Positions 19,275-27,720 of a stretch of DNA of 64,000 nucleotides are shown piece by piece. Numbering within the stretch: position 1 is the first letter of the stretch; the number at the start of each line of letters is the position of its first letter. Source of the stretch: Candidatus Peribacteria bacterium (GTDB taxonomy: Bacteria > Patescibacteriota > Gracilibacteria > Peribacterales > Peribacteraceae); assembly GCA_020632295.1 (NCBI GenBank), contig JACKFU010000002.1, forward strand, positions 62,001-126,000. The letters run 5' to 3'. Made by a program: the position numbers and the translations under genes. The notes under the pieces were generated by a model. That model made no database searches, was not told the DNA's origin, and was given only the letters and a program-made list of their open reading frames with translations.

Positions 19275-19283
19275 AAAGGCGGT
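19269..19283 (-). promoter_or_regulatory. Hairpin enclosing the start codon of the giant gene
   Basis: CCGCC, a five-base loop and GGCGG form a stem that includes the ATG at 19272-19274. It could hide the start codon in the mRNA. Confidence 0.45.
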
Positions 19284-19284
19284 A

Positions 19285-19313
19285 TTTATACATTATTAAA
19301 TAATATTTGTCAA
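19285..19313 (-). promoter_or_regulatory. Consensus promoter of the giant DUF11 gene
   Basis: TTGACA (19308-19313), 17 bases, TATAAA (19285-19290). The predicted transcript begins about four bases before the ATG, so the giant mRNA would be leaderless. Confidence 0.7.
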
Positions 19314-19354
19314 TACTAGGAATAACCGCTTTCCTATGATATTTTCGTGTTTCT

Positions 19355-20653
19355 ATGACTCTTTTAGGGCGTATGTACAGTCCGGTGGATGGGTCGTCAA
19401 TTGCTGTATTTCGCATAGGATTTGGCACTGTATTGCTCTGGGAGGTTTGGCGCTACTTCCATAATCAATGGATAGAATCGTACTATACGGGTAAATCACT
19501 CTATTTTACGTATCCGTACTTCAGCTGGGTTCATCCATGGCCGACGCTCCAGTTGATGGAGTGGCATTTTCTCTTTTTGGGGCTCTGTAGCGCACTTGTT
19601 GCAATAGGTCTGTTCTATCGAATTGCCTCCGTTGGGCTATTCTTTGCATTTTCTTATATTTTTTTACTGGAACAGGCGCATTACTTAAACCACTTCTATT
19701 TTGTCATTTTGGTCGCCTTTTCCATGATGTTTATCCCTGCGCATCGAACCTGGTCTCTGGATGCATATTTTTGGCCTCACCCAAGGACAAAAAATATTGA
19801 ATTGTGGTCTATTTGGCTTATTCGGCTGCAATTTGGTATTACCTACTTTTATGGTGGACTTGCAAAATTCAATATCGATTGGCTTCGGGGATACCCGTTA
19901 ACAGATTGGATTGCTCGTGATGGCTATGGGCGCACTACAGCGCTATTTCTTAGCTATTCTGGCATTCTACTTGATTTGCTATTTGTACCACTACTTCTCT
20001 GGAGAAGAACGCGGTGGATAGGGTTTTTTCTGGCTGTTGCCTTTAATATCGTTAATAGCCAGCTATTCCATATTGGAATCTTCCCCTGGCTTATGATTGT
20101 TGGAACACTGTCATTTTTCGATGCAGATTGGCCTAGAAAGCTTGTAAAAAGGCAGTCAGTACTAACAAAAGAAGTGTTGCAAAATATGACAACAACGCAG
20201 CGTATTTTTGCGGTATTCTTGAGTCTTTTTACTGCATTTCAGCTTCTTTTTCCCCTGCGTCACATACTTTATCCTGGGGTGGTGCATTGGACCGAAGAGG
20301 GGCATATGTTTAGCTGGCATATGAAACTTCGCAGTAAGAGTGGGCATGTAGAGTTTGTCGTAAAAGATCCTGCATCTGATACCACGTGGCTTGTAGCACC
20401 TCGAGAGTTTCTGAGTAGTAGGCAAGAAAGTAAAATGAGCGCTCGGCCAGATATGATACTGTTTTTTGCACATTGGCTTCACAATTACTATTTCGAGAGA
20501 GAGGGGATAACGACCGAGGTATATGCCGACAGTTTTGCTTCTCTAAATGGACGGACGATGCAGCGACTTGTTGATCCGTCTGTGAACCTTGCTGCGGTCG
20601 AGTGGTCATGGCGACCATCATCATGGATTATCCCGCTAGAGCGTCGAAGATAA
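19355..20653 (+). CDS. Vitamin K-dependent gamma-carboxylase-like (HTTM) membrane protein
   Basis: The 432-residue protein matches bacterial homologues of vitamin K-dependent gamma-glutamyl carboxylase across both parts. The N-terminal HTTM membrane region (residues 1-310) contains YLNHFYFVILVAF (His113) and AHRTWSLDA. It also has YGGLAKFNIDWLRGYPL, where Lys171 aligns with the catalytic-base Lys of human GGCX. The soluble tail has EEGHMFSWHMKLRSKSG and ARPDMILFFAHWL. Human GGCX carboxylates Glu to Gla; substrates of the bacterial proteins are unknown. The gene lies between surface-protein genes and overlaps the convergent DUF11 gene by 26 bases. Confidence 0.85.
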   Translation: MTLLGRMYSPVDGSSIAVFRIGFGTVLLWEVWRYFHNQWIESYYTGKSLYFTYPYFSWVHPWPTLQLMEWHFLFLGLCSALVAIGLFYRIASVGLFFAFSYIFLLEQAHYLNHFYFVILVAFSMMFIPAHRTWSLDAYFWPHPRTKNIELWSIWLIRLQFGITYFYGGLAKFNIDWLRGYPLTDWIARDGYGRTTALFLSYSGILLDLLFVPLLLWRRTRWIGFFLAVAFNIVNSQLFHIGIFPWLMIVGTLSFFDADWPRKLVKRQSVLTKEVLQNMTTTQRIFAVFLSLFTAFQLLFPLRHILYPGVVHWTEEGHMFSWHMKLRSKSGHVEFVVKDPASDTTWLVAPREFLSSRQESKMSARPDMILFFAHWLHNYYFEREGITTEVYADSFASLNGRTMQRLVDPSVNLAAVEWSWRPSSWIIPLERRR

Positions 20654-22928
20654 ATCCGATTTTTACCGATAGTGTTGAGTTGGCAGGAACAGTAAATGTT
20701 CCGCACTCAACCGAAATTCCCGAGACCTGACAGCGCGCATTGCTTTGCGTAGCATCGAAGCGAAGTCCCAATGGGATAATATCGTGGACCATAACGTCTG
20801 TTGCGTCACCATTGCCACTATTTTCAATGACGATGGTGTAGACGATGCGGTCTCCTTTGTTGAGTACGGTGACATCAGCTTCTTTCCGTGCGTGTAGCAG
20901 TGGTACTTTTTCGCAGATAACGGTTGTCTTCACTGTACTCGAAGAAGCGCGACTCGCGTTGTTTGCGTCAACGCTTGCACTGTTTGCGATTGTAGAGTCG
21001 CATGCAACTGTTGATGTTGTGGTCGCACGCACTGTGAATGTAATGTCAGCGCCAGCAGCAAGTGATGCACTTGTACATACAACATCATATCCATTTAGTG
21101 CACAATTTGGACCACTGCCCGTTGCCTGGAATGTGACGCCTGCATTCCGTGGGAATGCATCGGTGACAACAATGTTTTCAGCAGTTGTTTCACCAGTGTT
21201 TTTTACAACAATTGTGTACGTCAGGCCTCCTCCGGGTTGTATCTCTGTCTTATCGACAGACTTTTCTATCGTGATTTTTGGCGGTGTGCATTTTACGGTA
21301 AAGACAGCGTCATCTTCTACTTCGCCTGGTATATGCTCTGCAGTTGCTTTAGCGACGTTGGTGATGGTTTCTCCACAGACAGCAGAAGGAAGTACTGTAA
21401 AGGTAAGCACGATGTATTTCGTATTTTTGCCGACAATATCGTCTGGTCTACATTCAATGGTGTTGCCTTGCACGGAGCAAGAGGCATCACTGAGTTGTGG
21501 TTCAAATCGCAGGCCATCGGGGATCACATCACGTACGACAATTCCCTGTGCACCTGCACTTGTTTTGCTCACAACACGAATGGTGTATTCGATGCTACTA
21601 TTTTTCTCTGCTGTAGAATGGTTAACGCTTTTATAGAGCGTAATCTCACCACAAATAATTTTCGTGTTTCCTGACGTGTCACTATTATTGCTATCACGAT
21701 TATCCGGTGTACCACTTGTGATATGTGCCGTGTTTGTTACTGATGTATCGCATGCATCGGTTGTAATAGGTGCCTGAAAGGTAAGTGTGTAAACTTCTCG
21801 GTCACCATTGGAAAGTGTCAGAGGATTACAGACAACCTCGCTTCCCTGTTGGCTACAATTTGTTGGCCCTGTGGCACTTTTGAATGTGAGTCCGCTTGGA
21901 ATGGTATCGCGTACCTGCACATTCTGTGCGGTGTCTGGACCGTTATTTTTGATAGTGATGTTATATGAGATGTCTCCTCCAAGCGGTACGCTGCTTTCGA
22001 TAGCTTCTTTTTGAATTTCGACATCTGCTTGTGGTGGCTTAGGAATATCACAATCAATGTATGTCCATATATCATGTCCTTGAAATGCATCATTGAATCC
22101 TGGCACGATATCTGGTCCCCACAATACAGCTATTGTGGATCCCTGTATTTGTTCAAAACATTCTAGGTTACTATCCAACGTAAACTTTGCAGTAAACGTT
22201 TTACTTGTGCCTGCATTAAGTGGCATGAATGGACATAAAATTGCATAAGAGTGTGGATCCCTTTCACACTCACTTGAGCTTCCACTTTTGATAAAGGCGG
22301 CATCATTAAGAACAAACTTAAACTCCCCCTTTGGAATATCTGTTGAGCTATTATTTTCCAGACGAACTTTTATTGTCCGAGTTTCACCGGCCTTGGCAGT
22401 GTTTGGCAGCTCTAAAAATGTTGTCTTTATTCCGTTGAGCTTAGGATTATTTTCAAATGAATTTTCATCATGATTACATACTCCTCCACCTGATGTAGCT
22501 GTTTGTAGAATACGTCGCACACCAGGGATATAAAGGCTGAGGGTGAGGGTGGGATTGTTCTTGCAAGAGAATGCCTCGCTGTGCCGTACTTCAACGCGCA
22601 CGATCGATGTATCGTTTCCCGCAATAAAAATAGGGGAGCAGACTATTTTGCCGCCATCTTCCTTACAGTCGGCACTCGATTTACTGTTATTTACAGAGAT
22701 ATCACGACTGCTGGAAATAGTTAGCTCCGCATCAGGAATGGATGTGCTATCGGAGTTTTCTAGTTTAAAAAACAATACTGTAGTTTTTCTTCCGACAAGG
22801 TCTGACGCTGTATCGACTTTCATTTGCACATCTCCATATGCTGCCTCTACTACGGGAGTCGGCCAAGACTGCATGCCCACCTGTGAGCAGAGGAGTGAAA
22901 GGAGAATGATGATGCGTACGTTCAACAT
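20628..22928 (-). CDS. Secreted DUF11-repeat protein (766 aa)
   Basis: A signal peptide (about residues 1-29) is followed by two more diverged beta-domains (about 30-290) and four DUF11 repeats beginning near 297, 430, 550 and 675. The last repeat stops after its Cys pair (KIGFIFDALAG), so the protein has no visible membrane anchor or sorting signal. The start lies two bases after the stop of the upstream DUF11 gene, so the two are probably co-transcribed. The 3' end overlaps the convergent carboxylase-like gene by 26 bases. Function unknown; secretion or surface association is likely. Confidence 0.8.
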   Translation of the reverse strand: MLNVRIIILLSLLCSQVGMQSWPTPVVEAAYGDVQMKVDTASDLVGRKTTVLFFKLENSDSTSIPDAELTISSSRDISVNNSKSSADCKEDGGKIVCSPIFIAGNDTSIVRVEVRHSEAFSCKNNPTLTLSLYIPGVRRILQTATSGGGVCNHDENSFENNPKLNGIKTTFLELPNTAKAGETRTIKVRLENNSSTDIPKGEFKFVLNDAAFIKSGSSSECERDPHSYAILCPFMPLNAGTSKTFTAKFTLDSNLECFEQIQGSTIAVLWGPDIVPGFNDAFQGHDIWTYIDCDIPKPPQADVEIQKEAIESSVPLGGDISYNITIKNNGPDTAQNVQVRDTIPSGLTFKSATGPTNCSQQGSEVVCNPLTLSNGDREVYTLTFQAPITTDACDTSVTNTAHITSGTPDNRDSNNSDTSGNTKIICGEITLYKSVNHSTAEKNSSIEYTIRVVSKTSAGAQGIVVRDVIPDGLRFEPQLSDASCSVQGNTIECRPDDIVGKNTKYIVLTFTVLPSAVCGETITNVAKATAEHIPGEVEDDAVFTVKCTPPKITIEKSVDKTEIQPGGGLTYTIVVKNTGETTAENIVVTDAFPRNAGVTFQATGSGPNCALNGYDVVCTSASLAAGADITFTVRATTTSTVACDSTIANSASVDANNASRASSSTVKTTVICEKVPLLHARKEADVTVLNKGDRIVYTIVIENSGNGDATDVMVHDIIPLGLRFDATQSNARCQVSGISVECGTFTVPANSTLSVKIGFIFDALAG

Positions 22929-22930
22929 GA

Positions 22931-24463
22931 TTATGATGGAAGGAACGTGAAGGCAATTTTTACAGATTTCTGAGAGTTTTTTGCGACGGTGTAGCTACCA
23001 CAACGCACGGTAGAACCCGTGATGCTGCAGGTGCTATCACTGCGAGATGCATCAAATTGTAGGTTGGCAGGAAGAGGATCTTCGATAACGACATCTTTGG
23101 CATCACCGTTCCCCGAATTCTGGATGCGAATGGTATAGATAATGCGCTCTCCTGCATCTATTTCTGTCTTATCAGCTTCTTTGGTGGCTGAGAGAATTGG
23201 TAGATCACAGAGAATTGTTGTCTCTGGAGAGCTGGCAACAATATTTGTTTGCGTCAGCGAGTTGAGTCGCACACTGTTGCTAAATGTTGCGTTGCAGGGT
23301 GCACTATCAGTGATATCAAATGTAAGAGATACTCGCACTTCTTTCCCGGGCTCAAGAGTACCCAGTTGGCAGTAAAGCATTGCCTTGTCGCTTGCATAGG
23401 AACAGCGATTATCACTTTGCCCTGCATTCCACTGCACTCCTGCAGTTGTTGGCAGTATATCGAAGATTTCAACACCCTGAGCACGAGCAGCACCAGTGTT
23501 TTTTATAATAATGTTATATTCAACTGCCTCTCCGGATTTTACACTCGTTTTGTTCACCTCTTTGCGTAGAGTGACATTGGGAACCGGGCAGTCTACAGGA
23601 AGGTGTACGGTGTCACTGTATACCTTTGGCGCTTCATCTGTCGTTGCGTAGGCACTGTTATCGATGCCCGTAGTACACACTGGGTGTGGATAGACGATAG
23701 TAGGAAGTACGGTAAACTCTATGCGAAATACCCCTTCGTTATTTTTTTGAATTTCTGGAGTAGAACACACAATAGCTTGTGCTTGCTGAGAACAATGCGG
23801 TGATGACTTCGCTGCATTATACGCAAGGCCTTCTGGAATCGTATCGACAATCTTTACATTGTGTACTGATACATAGGTATCAAGGTTTTTTACGCGTAGT
23901 TCGTACTGCACTCTTTCTCCTGCTTCAACAGAAGGGGAGCCAATCGTGAGTGTTTTTTTGAGTGATATTTCTGGGTCATTACAGCGAACAGAGGTAGATA
24001 CGGTTGATTGGTTGTTTGATGTATTTGGGTCGGGTTCGTTCATTTCTGCAATACGTACGGTGTTTGTTACAGTGCTACACTTTGCTGCTTCTGTTACGCG
24101 AAATCGAATTTTCACCGTCTTGTCGGTTATTGGCCCTTCAAGGTAACAACCGATGCCGTATCCAGGAATAGTACGGAAGCATGAATACGGGCTTGAAGTT
24201 TGAATATCTTCTGGAATAAATGTAAGTCCACTTGAGGGGGTGTCAGTAATAATCATTTGAGATCCAGCTGCGTTTGTTGTCTTGCTGCGAATACGAATGC
24301 TGTATGAAAGTACATCTCCAACGTTGACGATTTGTGGGTTTCCATCAAGCGTCTTTGTAATTTCCATATCTGGAATTCCGCACGCATACGTGATGATTGG
24401 CAGTGCTATGACGGCAAGCACTGCAACAGTATTCCTTTTGCTGTACGAAAAGCGGAATAACAT
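22931..24463 (-). CDS. Secreted DUF11-repeat protein (510 aa)
   Basis: An N-terminal export signal ends near ITYACGIPD. The Cys could be lipidated, although the lipobox is weak. Four DUF11 repeats follow, the last truncated in the same place as in the downstream paralogue (KSVKIAFTFLPS). The ATG at 24463 is chosen because it starts the signal peptide and avoids overlap with the upstream gene. A promoter (TTGACT, 16 bases, TAAAAT; 24486-24513) lies upstream, with GGA as a weak ribosome-binding site. It forms an operon with the 766-residue gene. Confidence 0.78.
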   Translation of the reverse strand: MLFRFSYSKRNTVAVLAVIALPIITYACGIPDMEITKTLDGNPQIVNVGDVLSYSIRIRSKTTNAAGSQMIITDTPSSGLTFIPEDIQTSSPYSCFRTIPGYGIGCYLEGPITDKTVKIRFRVTEAAKCSTVTNTVRIAEMNEPDPNTSNNQSTVSTSVRCNDPEISLKKTLTIGSPSVEAGERVQYELRVKNLDTYVSVHNVKIVDTIPEGLAYNAAKSSPHCSQQAQAIVCSTPEIQKNNEGVFRIEFTVLPTIVYPHPVCTTGIDNSAYATTDEAPKVYSDTVHLPVDCPVPNVTLRKEVNKTSVKSGEAVEYNIIIKNTGAARAQGVEIFDILPTTAGVQWNAGQSDNRCSYASDKAMLYCQLGTLEPGKEVRVSLTFDITDSAPCNATFSNSVRLNSLTQTNIVASSPETTILCDLPILSATKEADKTEIDAGERIIYTIRIQNSGNGDAKDVVIEDPLPANLQFDASRSDSTCSITGSTVRCGSYTVAKNSQKSVKIAFTFLPS

Positions 24464-24485
24464 GGATATCCTGGAAAAGTGTTGT

Positions 24486-24513
24486 ATTTTAGTATTTTTT
24501 GAAAATAAGTCAA
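24486..24513 (-). promoter_or_regulatory. Promoter of the two-gene DUF11 operon
   Basis: TTGACT at 24508-24513, a 16-base spacer and TAAAAT at 24486-24491 on the minus strand. Confidence 0.5.
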
Positions 24514-24515
24514 AT

Positions 24516-25346
24516 TTATTCTTGATAGATGATTGCTGCTTTATTCTGTGCATTTATCGTAAACTGAGGCTGCAATATTTCTACTTCAGAGCCGTTTTGC
24601 ACGTATATTTCAGCCCACACGATGTAGTGCCCTGGTTCATTGAAGATGAGGGGGTTTAGAGCCAGTTCTGTACTAGTGGATAGATAGTGATTCATATGCT
24701 CTAATCGGTACTCATGAGGCCCTACAACGACATAGAAGTGGTCTGCATTATCAAGAACCGAGACAGGATTGCCGCTGCGGTCTTCTAGGGATATGTGTGG
24801 TGCTATGGTCGACCCTCCTGCTACCAAGGGGTTTGGTATGGTGAGTGTTGCTTTATAGCCGTTTTGCAATGCAAATTCAGTCTGTACAGGGGGATAGATT
24901 GGCTCTGCTAGCGCTATATTTTCTACATGCAATACTCCGCGATACTCTAGTTGCGCACCATGGTGGTCGCGTGATGCTTTGCTGGGAATATCAAGCCAGA
25001 TAGTATAGTTTTTCTCTGATGAAAGACGAAAGGGAATATCGTACGTACCGCTTTGCTTCTGCTCTTTTGCAGTATAGGTGTGAAAAAATTCTTGTAGGTC
25101 ATCGCTTGCAACAGTTACGTGCAAGATGTCTAACGCGTGGACTTCTTCGGTATCGACAGGAGCATTATGGTTTTTTATGGTCAGCGTAAACGATGGTGCA
25201 TTAACCTGGTAGTGTACGGTTGCTTCATAGGCATCTTTTTGAATGACTGTGACCATGGGTTTTGTTAGTGACGTTTGTGTGCATGCAGCAAGCATAGTTG
25301 CAGCGATTATGCTGAAAAGACTGAGATGTTTTTTTCGGTCATGCAT
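24516..25346 (-). CDS. Predicted lipoprotein, beta-rich, unknown function
   Basis: The 276-residue protein starts with a lipoprotein signal: basic residues, a hydrophobic core and the lipobox LAAC (Cys near residue 22). The rest looks like two or three Ig-like beta-domains (YEATVHYQVNAPSFTLTIKN; YKATLTIPNPLVAGGSTIAPHISLEDRSG). The second Met is used as start because TATACT (25353-25358, extended by TGT) lies six bases before it. It precedes the DUF11 operon on the same strand and may belong to the same surface set. Confidence 0.7.
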   Translation of the reverse strand: MHDRKKHLSLFSIIAATMLAACTQTSLTKPMVTVIQKDAYEATVHYQVNAPSFTLTIKNHNAPVDTEEVHALDILHVTVASDDLQEFFHTYTAKEQKQSGTYDIPFRLSSEKNYTIWLDIPSKASRDHHGAQLEYRGVLHVENIALAEPIYPPVQTEFALQNGYKATLTIPNPLVAGGSTIAPHISLEDRSGNPVSVLDNADHFYVVVGPHEYRLEHMNHYLSTSTELALNPLIFNEPGHYIVWAEIYVQNGSEVEILQPQFTINAQNKAAIIYQE

Positions 25347-25390
25347 ACAGGGAGTATAACACATAGCGATGGCTGGTGCTGGTGGATGAT

Positions 25391-25627
25391 TTATGGAAAA
25401 TGCCGCTTTGCAAAAGCGCGCCCAGAACCACTTTTAAGATAGGCTTCAAATCTTCTTGCACTCAACCTATCAGGAAAGAGTACAGCGCTACGCAAAGTAA
25501 CTGGTAGTCTTTTACATGTAGACTTACTTTTACCGCTCGCATGTTCGTGCAAACGCCTCTTCAGATCTGGTGTAGAACCAGTGTAAGGAGATCCGTCAGA
25601 GCAACGAAGAAGATATACCCAATACAT
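25391..25627 (-). CDS. GIY-YIG nuclease-family protein (YhbQ/UPF0213-like)
   Basis: The 78-residue protein is a minimal GIY-YIG domain: WVYLLRCSDGSPYTGSTPDL with the two motif tyrosines, Arg in KRRLHEH, and a conserved late Glu (ARRFEAYLKSGSG). Such small stand-alone proteins are common and may nick DNA; their role is unclear. The ATG at 25627 begins the domain; the longer reading frame upstream runs into GC-rich repeat sequence and is not counted. Confidence 0.85.
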   Translation of the reverse strand: MYWVYLLRCSDGSPYTGSTPDLKRRLHEHASGKSKSTCKRLPVTLRSAVLFPDRLSARRFEAYLKSGSGRAFAKRHFP

Positions 25628-25944
25628 AAGAGTAGTATGAGGCCCGCCTTCGCCAACGGCTACGGCGCGCTCAGCTTCGCTCTCGCTTCTGCAGGCCTTT
25701 TTGGCAAGCATTACTCATAAATCAGGTTCTACTACTTTAAAGAACCCCTGGCCGCAGGCCAGCCGCAGCTTCAGCGAAGGCTGGCTGGGGCGCAGGGATT
25801 CGAACCCCGGAATGGCGGGACCAAAACCCGCTGCCTTACCACTTGGCTACGCCCCATTACGTAAGACTCCTGCGTAGTGTAGCAAACTTTTTTTGAAAAA
25901 ACCTCTATTCATGTCTATTTAGAGCTGTATACTCCGCATCCTTT
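25628..25944. other. Intergenic region: GC-rich inverted repeats and tRNA-Gln
   Basis: Apart from tRNA-Gln (25782-25856), the stretch 25640-25785 is markedly GC-rich. It contains inverted repeats, including GCCAGCC (25758-25764) with GGCTGGC (25779-25785), plus GCTTCGC/GCGAAGC-like motifs resembling extragenic palindromic elements. I see no further gene. Confidence 0.6.
25782..25856 (-). tRNA. tRNA-Gln (anticodon TTG)
   Basis: The minus strand folds into a full cloverleaf. A 7-bp acceptor (TGGGGCG/CGCCCCA), a D arm and an anticodon stem GCGGG/CCCGC with loop TTTTGGT (anticodon TTG) can be seen, as can a T arm with TTCGAAT. The discriminator is G, and CCA (25782-25784) is encoded. A GC-rich inverted repeat overlaps its 3' end. 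Confidence 0.95.
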
Positions 25945-26274
25945 ATGACGGAAATTGATCTGAGTCAGTATGTGGCAGCAGAAGACAGTTCCATAGACCT
26001 CTCACTTTCGCTTCATAGCTTAGAAGGCAATATTCTTCTCGTTCGAGGTGTCTTTACTTCCATTCATCAAGTGAGAGGGAAGATTGTCGTACTGGTAACA
26101 CCAAAGCAGCAGGCGGAGGGGCAGTATATCTCTTTGAATGGAACTGGTGGGTTTGAGATTCCTATTCCAGTACCACATACGACAGCGAGTCGACCCGCAC
26201 TTATTCGAGTGAGAAAACCTAAACAGAACGAAAAGGCACGGTTTTCGCTTGCTGACGAAAGTAATCTTCCGTAG
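25945..26274 (+). CDS. Hypothetical protein upstream of rplU
   Basis: The 109-residue protein is not recognised. It has no signal peptide, membrane helix or cysteine. Alternating hydrophobic residues (NILLVRGVFTSIHQVRGKIV) suggest a small beta-fold, and the C-terminus is basic. A TATACT box at 25927-25932 lies 12 bases before the ATG. It ends 12 bases before rplU, so the two are probably co-transcribed and it may be linked to ribosome biogenesis (inference from position only). Confidence 0.6.
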   Translation: MTEIDLSQYVAAEDSSIDLSLSLHSLEGNILLVRGVFTSIHQVRGKIVVLVTPKQQAEGQYISLNGTGGFEIPIPVPHTTASRPALIRVRKPKQNEKARFSLADESNLP

Positions 26275-26286
26275 ACTCTCCCCGCA

Positions 26287-26616
26287 ATGTTTGCGATTGT
26301 TGACATCGCCGGCTTTCAAGAGAAAGTGGAAGAAGGGGCAACACTTCGTGTTCCGAGTATTTCTGAGAAAGAAGGCGGTACAGTAACATTTAACAATGTG
26401 TTTCTTGTTGCTCAGTCTGATTCCGATATTCATATCGGTACCCCAACTGTTTCCGGAGCATCTGTGGAGGCAAAGGTTCTCACTCACGGCAGGGGAGAAA
26501 AGATTCGTGTCTTTAAGATGAAGCGTCGCAAGCGCTACCGTCGTGACCACGGCCATCGCCAGGGATACACGGAGATTCAAATTACAAAGATTAAGACAGG
26601 GGCTTCTGCAGCATAG
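26287..26616 (+). CDS. rplU: Ribosomal protein bL21
   Basis: bL21 is a 50S subunit protein that binds 23S rRNA. The 109-residue sequence begins FAIVDIAGFQEKVEEGATLRV and contains the family features FNNVFLV, VEAKVLTHGRGEKIRVFKMKRRK and YRRDHGHRQGYTEIQI. rpmA (bL27), which usually follows rplU, is not here: the next gene is the convergent tgt, overlapping by 26 bases. Confidence 0.96.
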   Translation: MFAIVDIAGFQEKVEEGATLRVPSISEKEGGTVTFNNVFLVAQSDSDIHIGTPTVSGASVEAKVLTHGRGEKIRVFKMKRRKRYRRDHGHRQGYTEIQITKIKTGASAA

Positions 26617-27676
26617 TGCGCATATCTTGCATTGCTTTTAATGTGACACCGATATTTTGTGCACATGCAATTGTTTCACCTAACCGTTCGTTTGCTTTAA
26701 AGAGATGATGAAGATAGCTCTTCTTATGCGTACGGCTCAGCGTTGATGGAGAGTCTGGATCAATCAGAGAATGGTCCTCTTTGTACTTCGCGTTGTTGAT
26801 GCGCAGCTGTGATCCATCACTAAGGAAGATGGTTCCATGCCTGGCAACACGCATGGGGAGAACGCAGTCGAACATATCAATTCCTTTGGCGACACAGGTA
26901 CGTAACTGATCTATAACGCCAACACCCATGAGATACCGAGGTTTGTCTTCCGGTAGCAGAGGGCACACACAGTCGAGGACGCTGTACATTTCCGCTTCGC
27001 TTTCTCCAACAGCAAGTCCGCCGATAGCATATCCATCAAATCCCATGGCGATGAGCTCTTCGGCACAGTGTTCTCGTAGGTCACGTTCTAGGCCGCCTTG
27101 GACGATAGCAAATAAAGAGGGTGCAGAGGTGTCAGAGGGTGCAGAGGTGATAACGTGTTTGTGAATACGTTTACAATCTTGTGCCCACCGAAGCGTGCGG
27201 TCGACTGCCGTTTGAATCTCAGATCGCTTGGCAGTTGACGGAGGGCATTCGTCAAAGACCATGATGATATCGCTCCCGAAGTTATGCTGAATACGCATTG
27301 CTTCTTCTGGACCAATAAAGAGCGGGTCACCGTTAACGTGTGATTGAAAGTGCACACCGTGCTCTTCTATCTTGCTGATTCCCCGAAGCGAGTACACTTG
27401 AAATCCACCGGAGTCTGTTAGAATGGGTTTATCCCATCCAATAAATTTGTGCAGTCCGCCTGCACCTGCGATGAGTGTATCGCCTGGCTGCAGAAAGAGA
27501 TGGTAGGTGTTGCAGAGGAGGATTTGCGCACCAAGGTCTAGGAGATCTTTATGGGTGAGCCCTTTCATTGCTCCTGCAGTGCCAACCGGCATAAAAAATG
27601 GCGTTTCTACTACTCCATGTGGCAAGGTGAGAACCCCTTGCCTCCCCTGTGATGTTACAGTATTCAATGTGAACAT
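26591..27676 (-). CDS. tgt: tRNA-guanine transglycosylase, without the zinc cysteines
   Basis: Tgt exchanges guanine at tRNA position 34 for the queuosine precursor. The 361-residue protein has the family core: DSGGFQVYSL, HVNGDPLFIGPEEAMRIQ, ALDGYAIGGLAVGE-like GGLAVGE, and the nucleophile region GIDMFDCVLPMR. The C-terminal zinc site is missing. Where E. coli has DPECDCYTC, this protein reads DPDSPSTLS, so all three Cys are Ser, and the zinc His is also replaced (CAQNI). A 9-bp repeat inserts SAPSDTSAPS near residue 175. The ATG at 27676 follows a TACCAT box by six bases. Confidence 0.88.
   Translation of the reverse strand: MFTLNTVTSQGRQGVLTLPHGVVETPFFMPVGTAGAMKGLTHKDLLDLGAQILLCNTYHLFLQPGDTLIAGAGGLHKFIGWDKPILTDSGGFQVYSLRGISKIEEHGVHFQSHVNGDPLFIGPEEAMRIQHNFGSDIIMVFDECPPSTAKRSEIQTAVDRTLRWAQDCKRIHKHVITSAPSDTSAPSLFAIVQGGLERDLREHCAEELIAMGFDGYAIGGLAVGESEAEMYSVLDCVCPLLPEDKPRYLMGVGVIDQLRTCVAKGIDMFDCVLPMRVARHGTIFLSDGSQLRINNAKYKEDHSLIDPDSPSTLSRTHKKSYLHHLFKANERLGETIACAQNIGVTLKAMQDMRTMLQKPLS
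27116..27150. repeat. 9-bp tandem repeat inside tgt
   Basis: Three diverged GGTGCAGA(G) units encode the inserted Ser-Ala-Pro-rich segment on the minus strand. Confidence 0.65.
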
Positions 27677-27720
27677 ACTTGTATGGTACACTATCTTTTG
27701 TTCTTTCCCCCCTTCTCTTT

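Noticed and set aside
20175..20194. TGTTGC-N8-ACAACA near-match in the carboxylase-like gene
   Set aside because: One mismatch in a coding region; a match this good could occur by chance in 64 kb.
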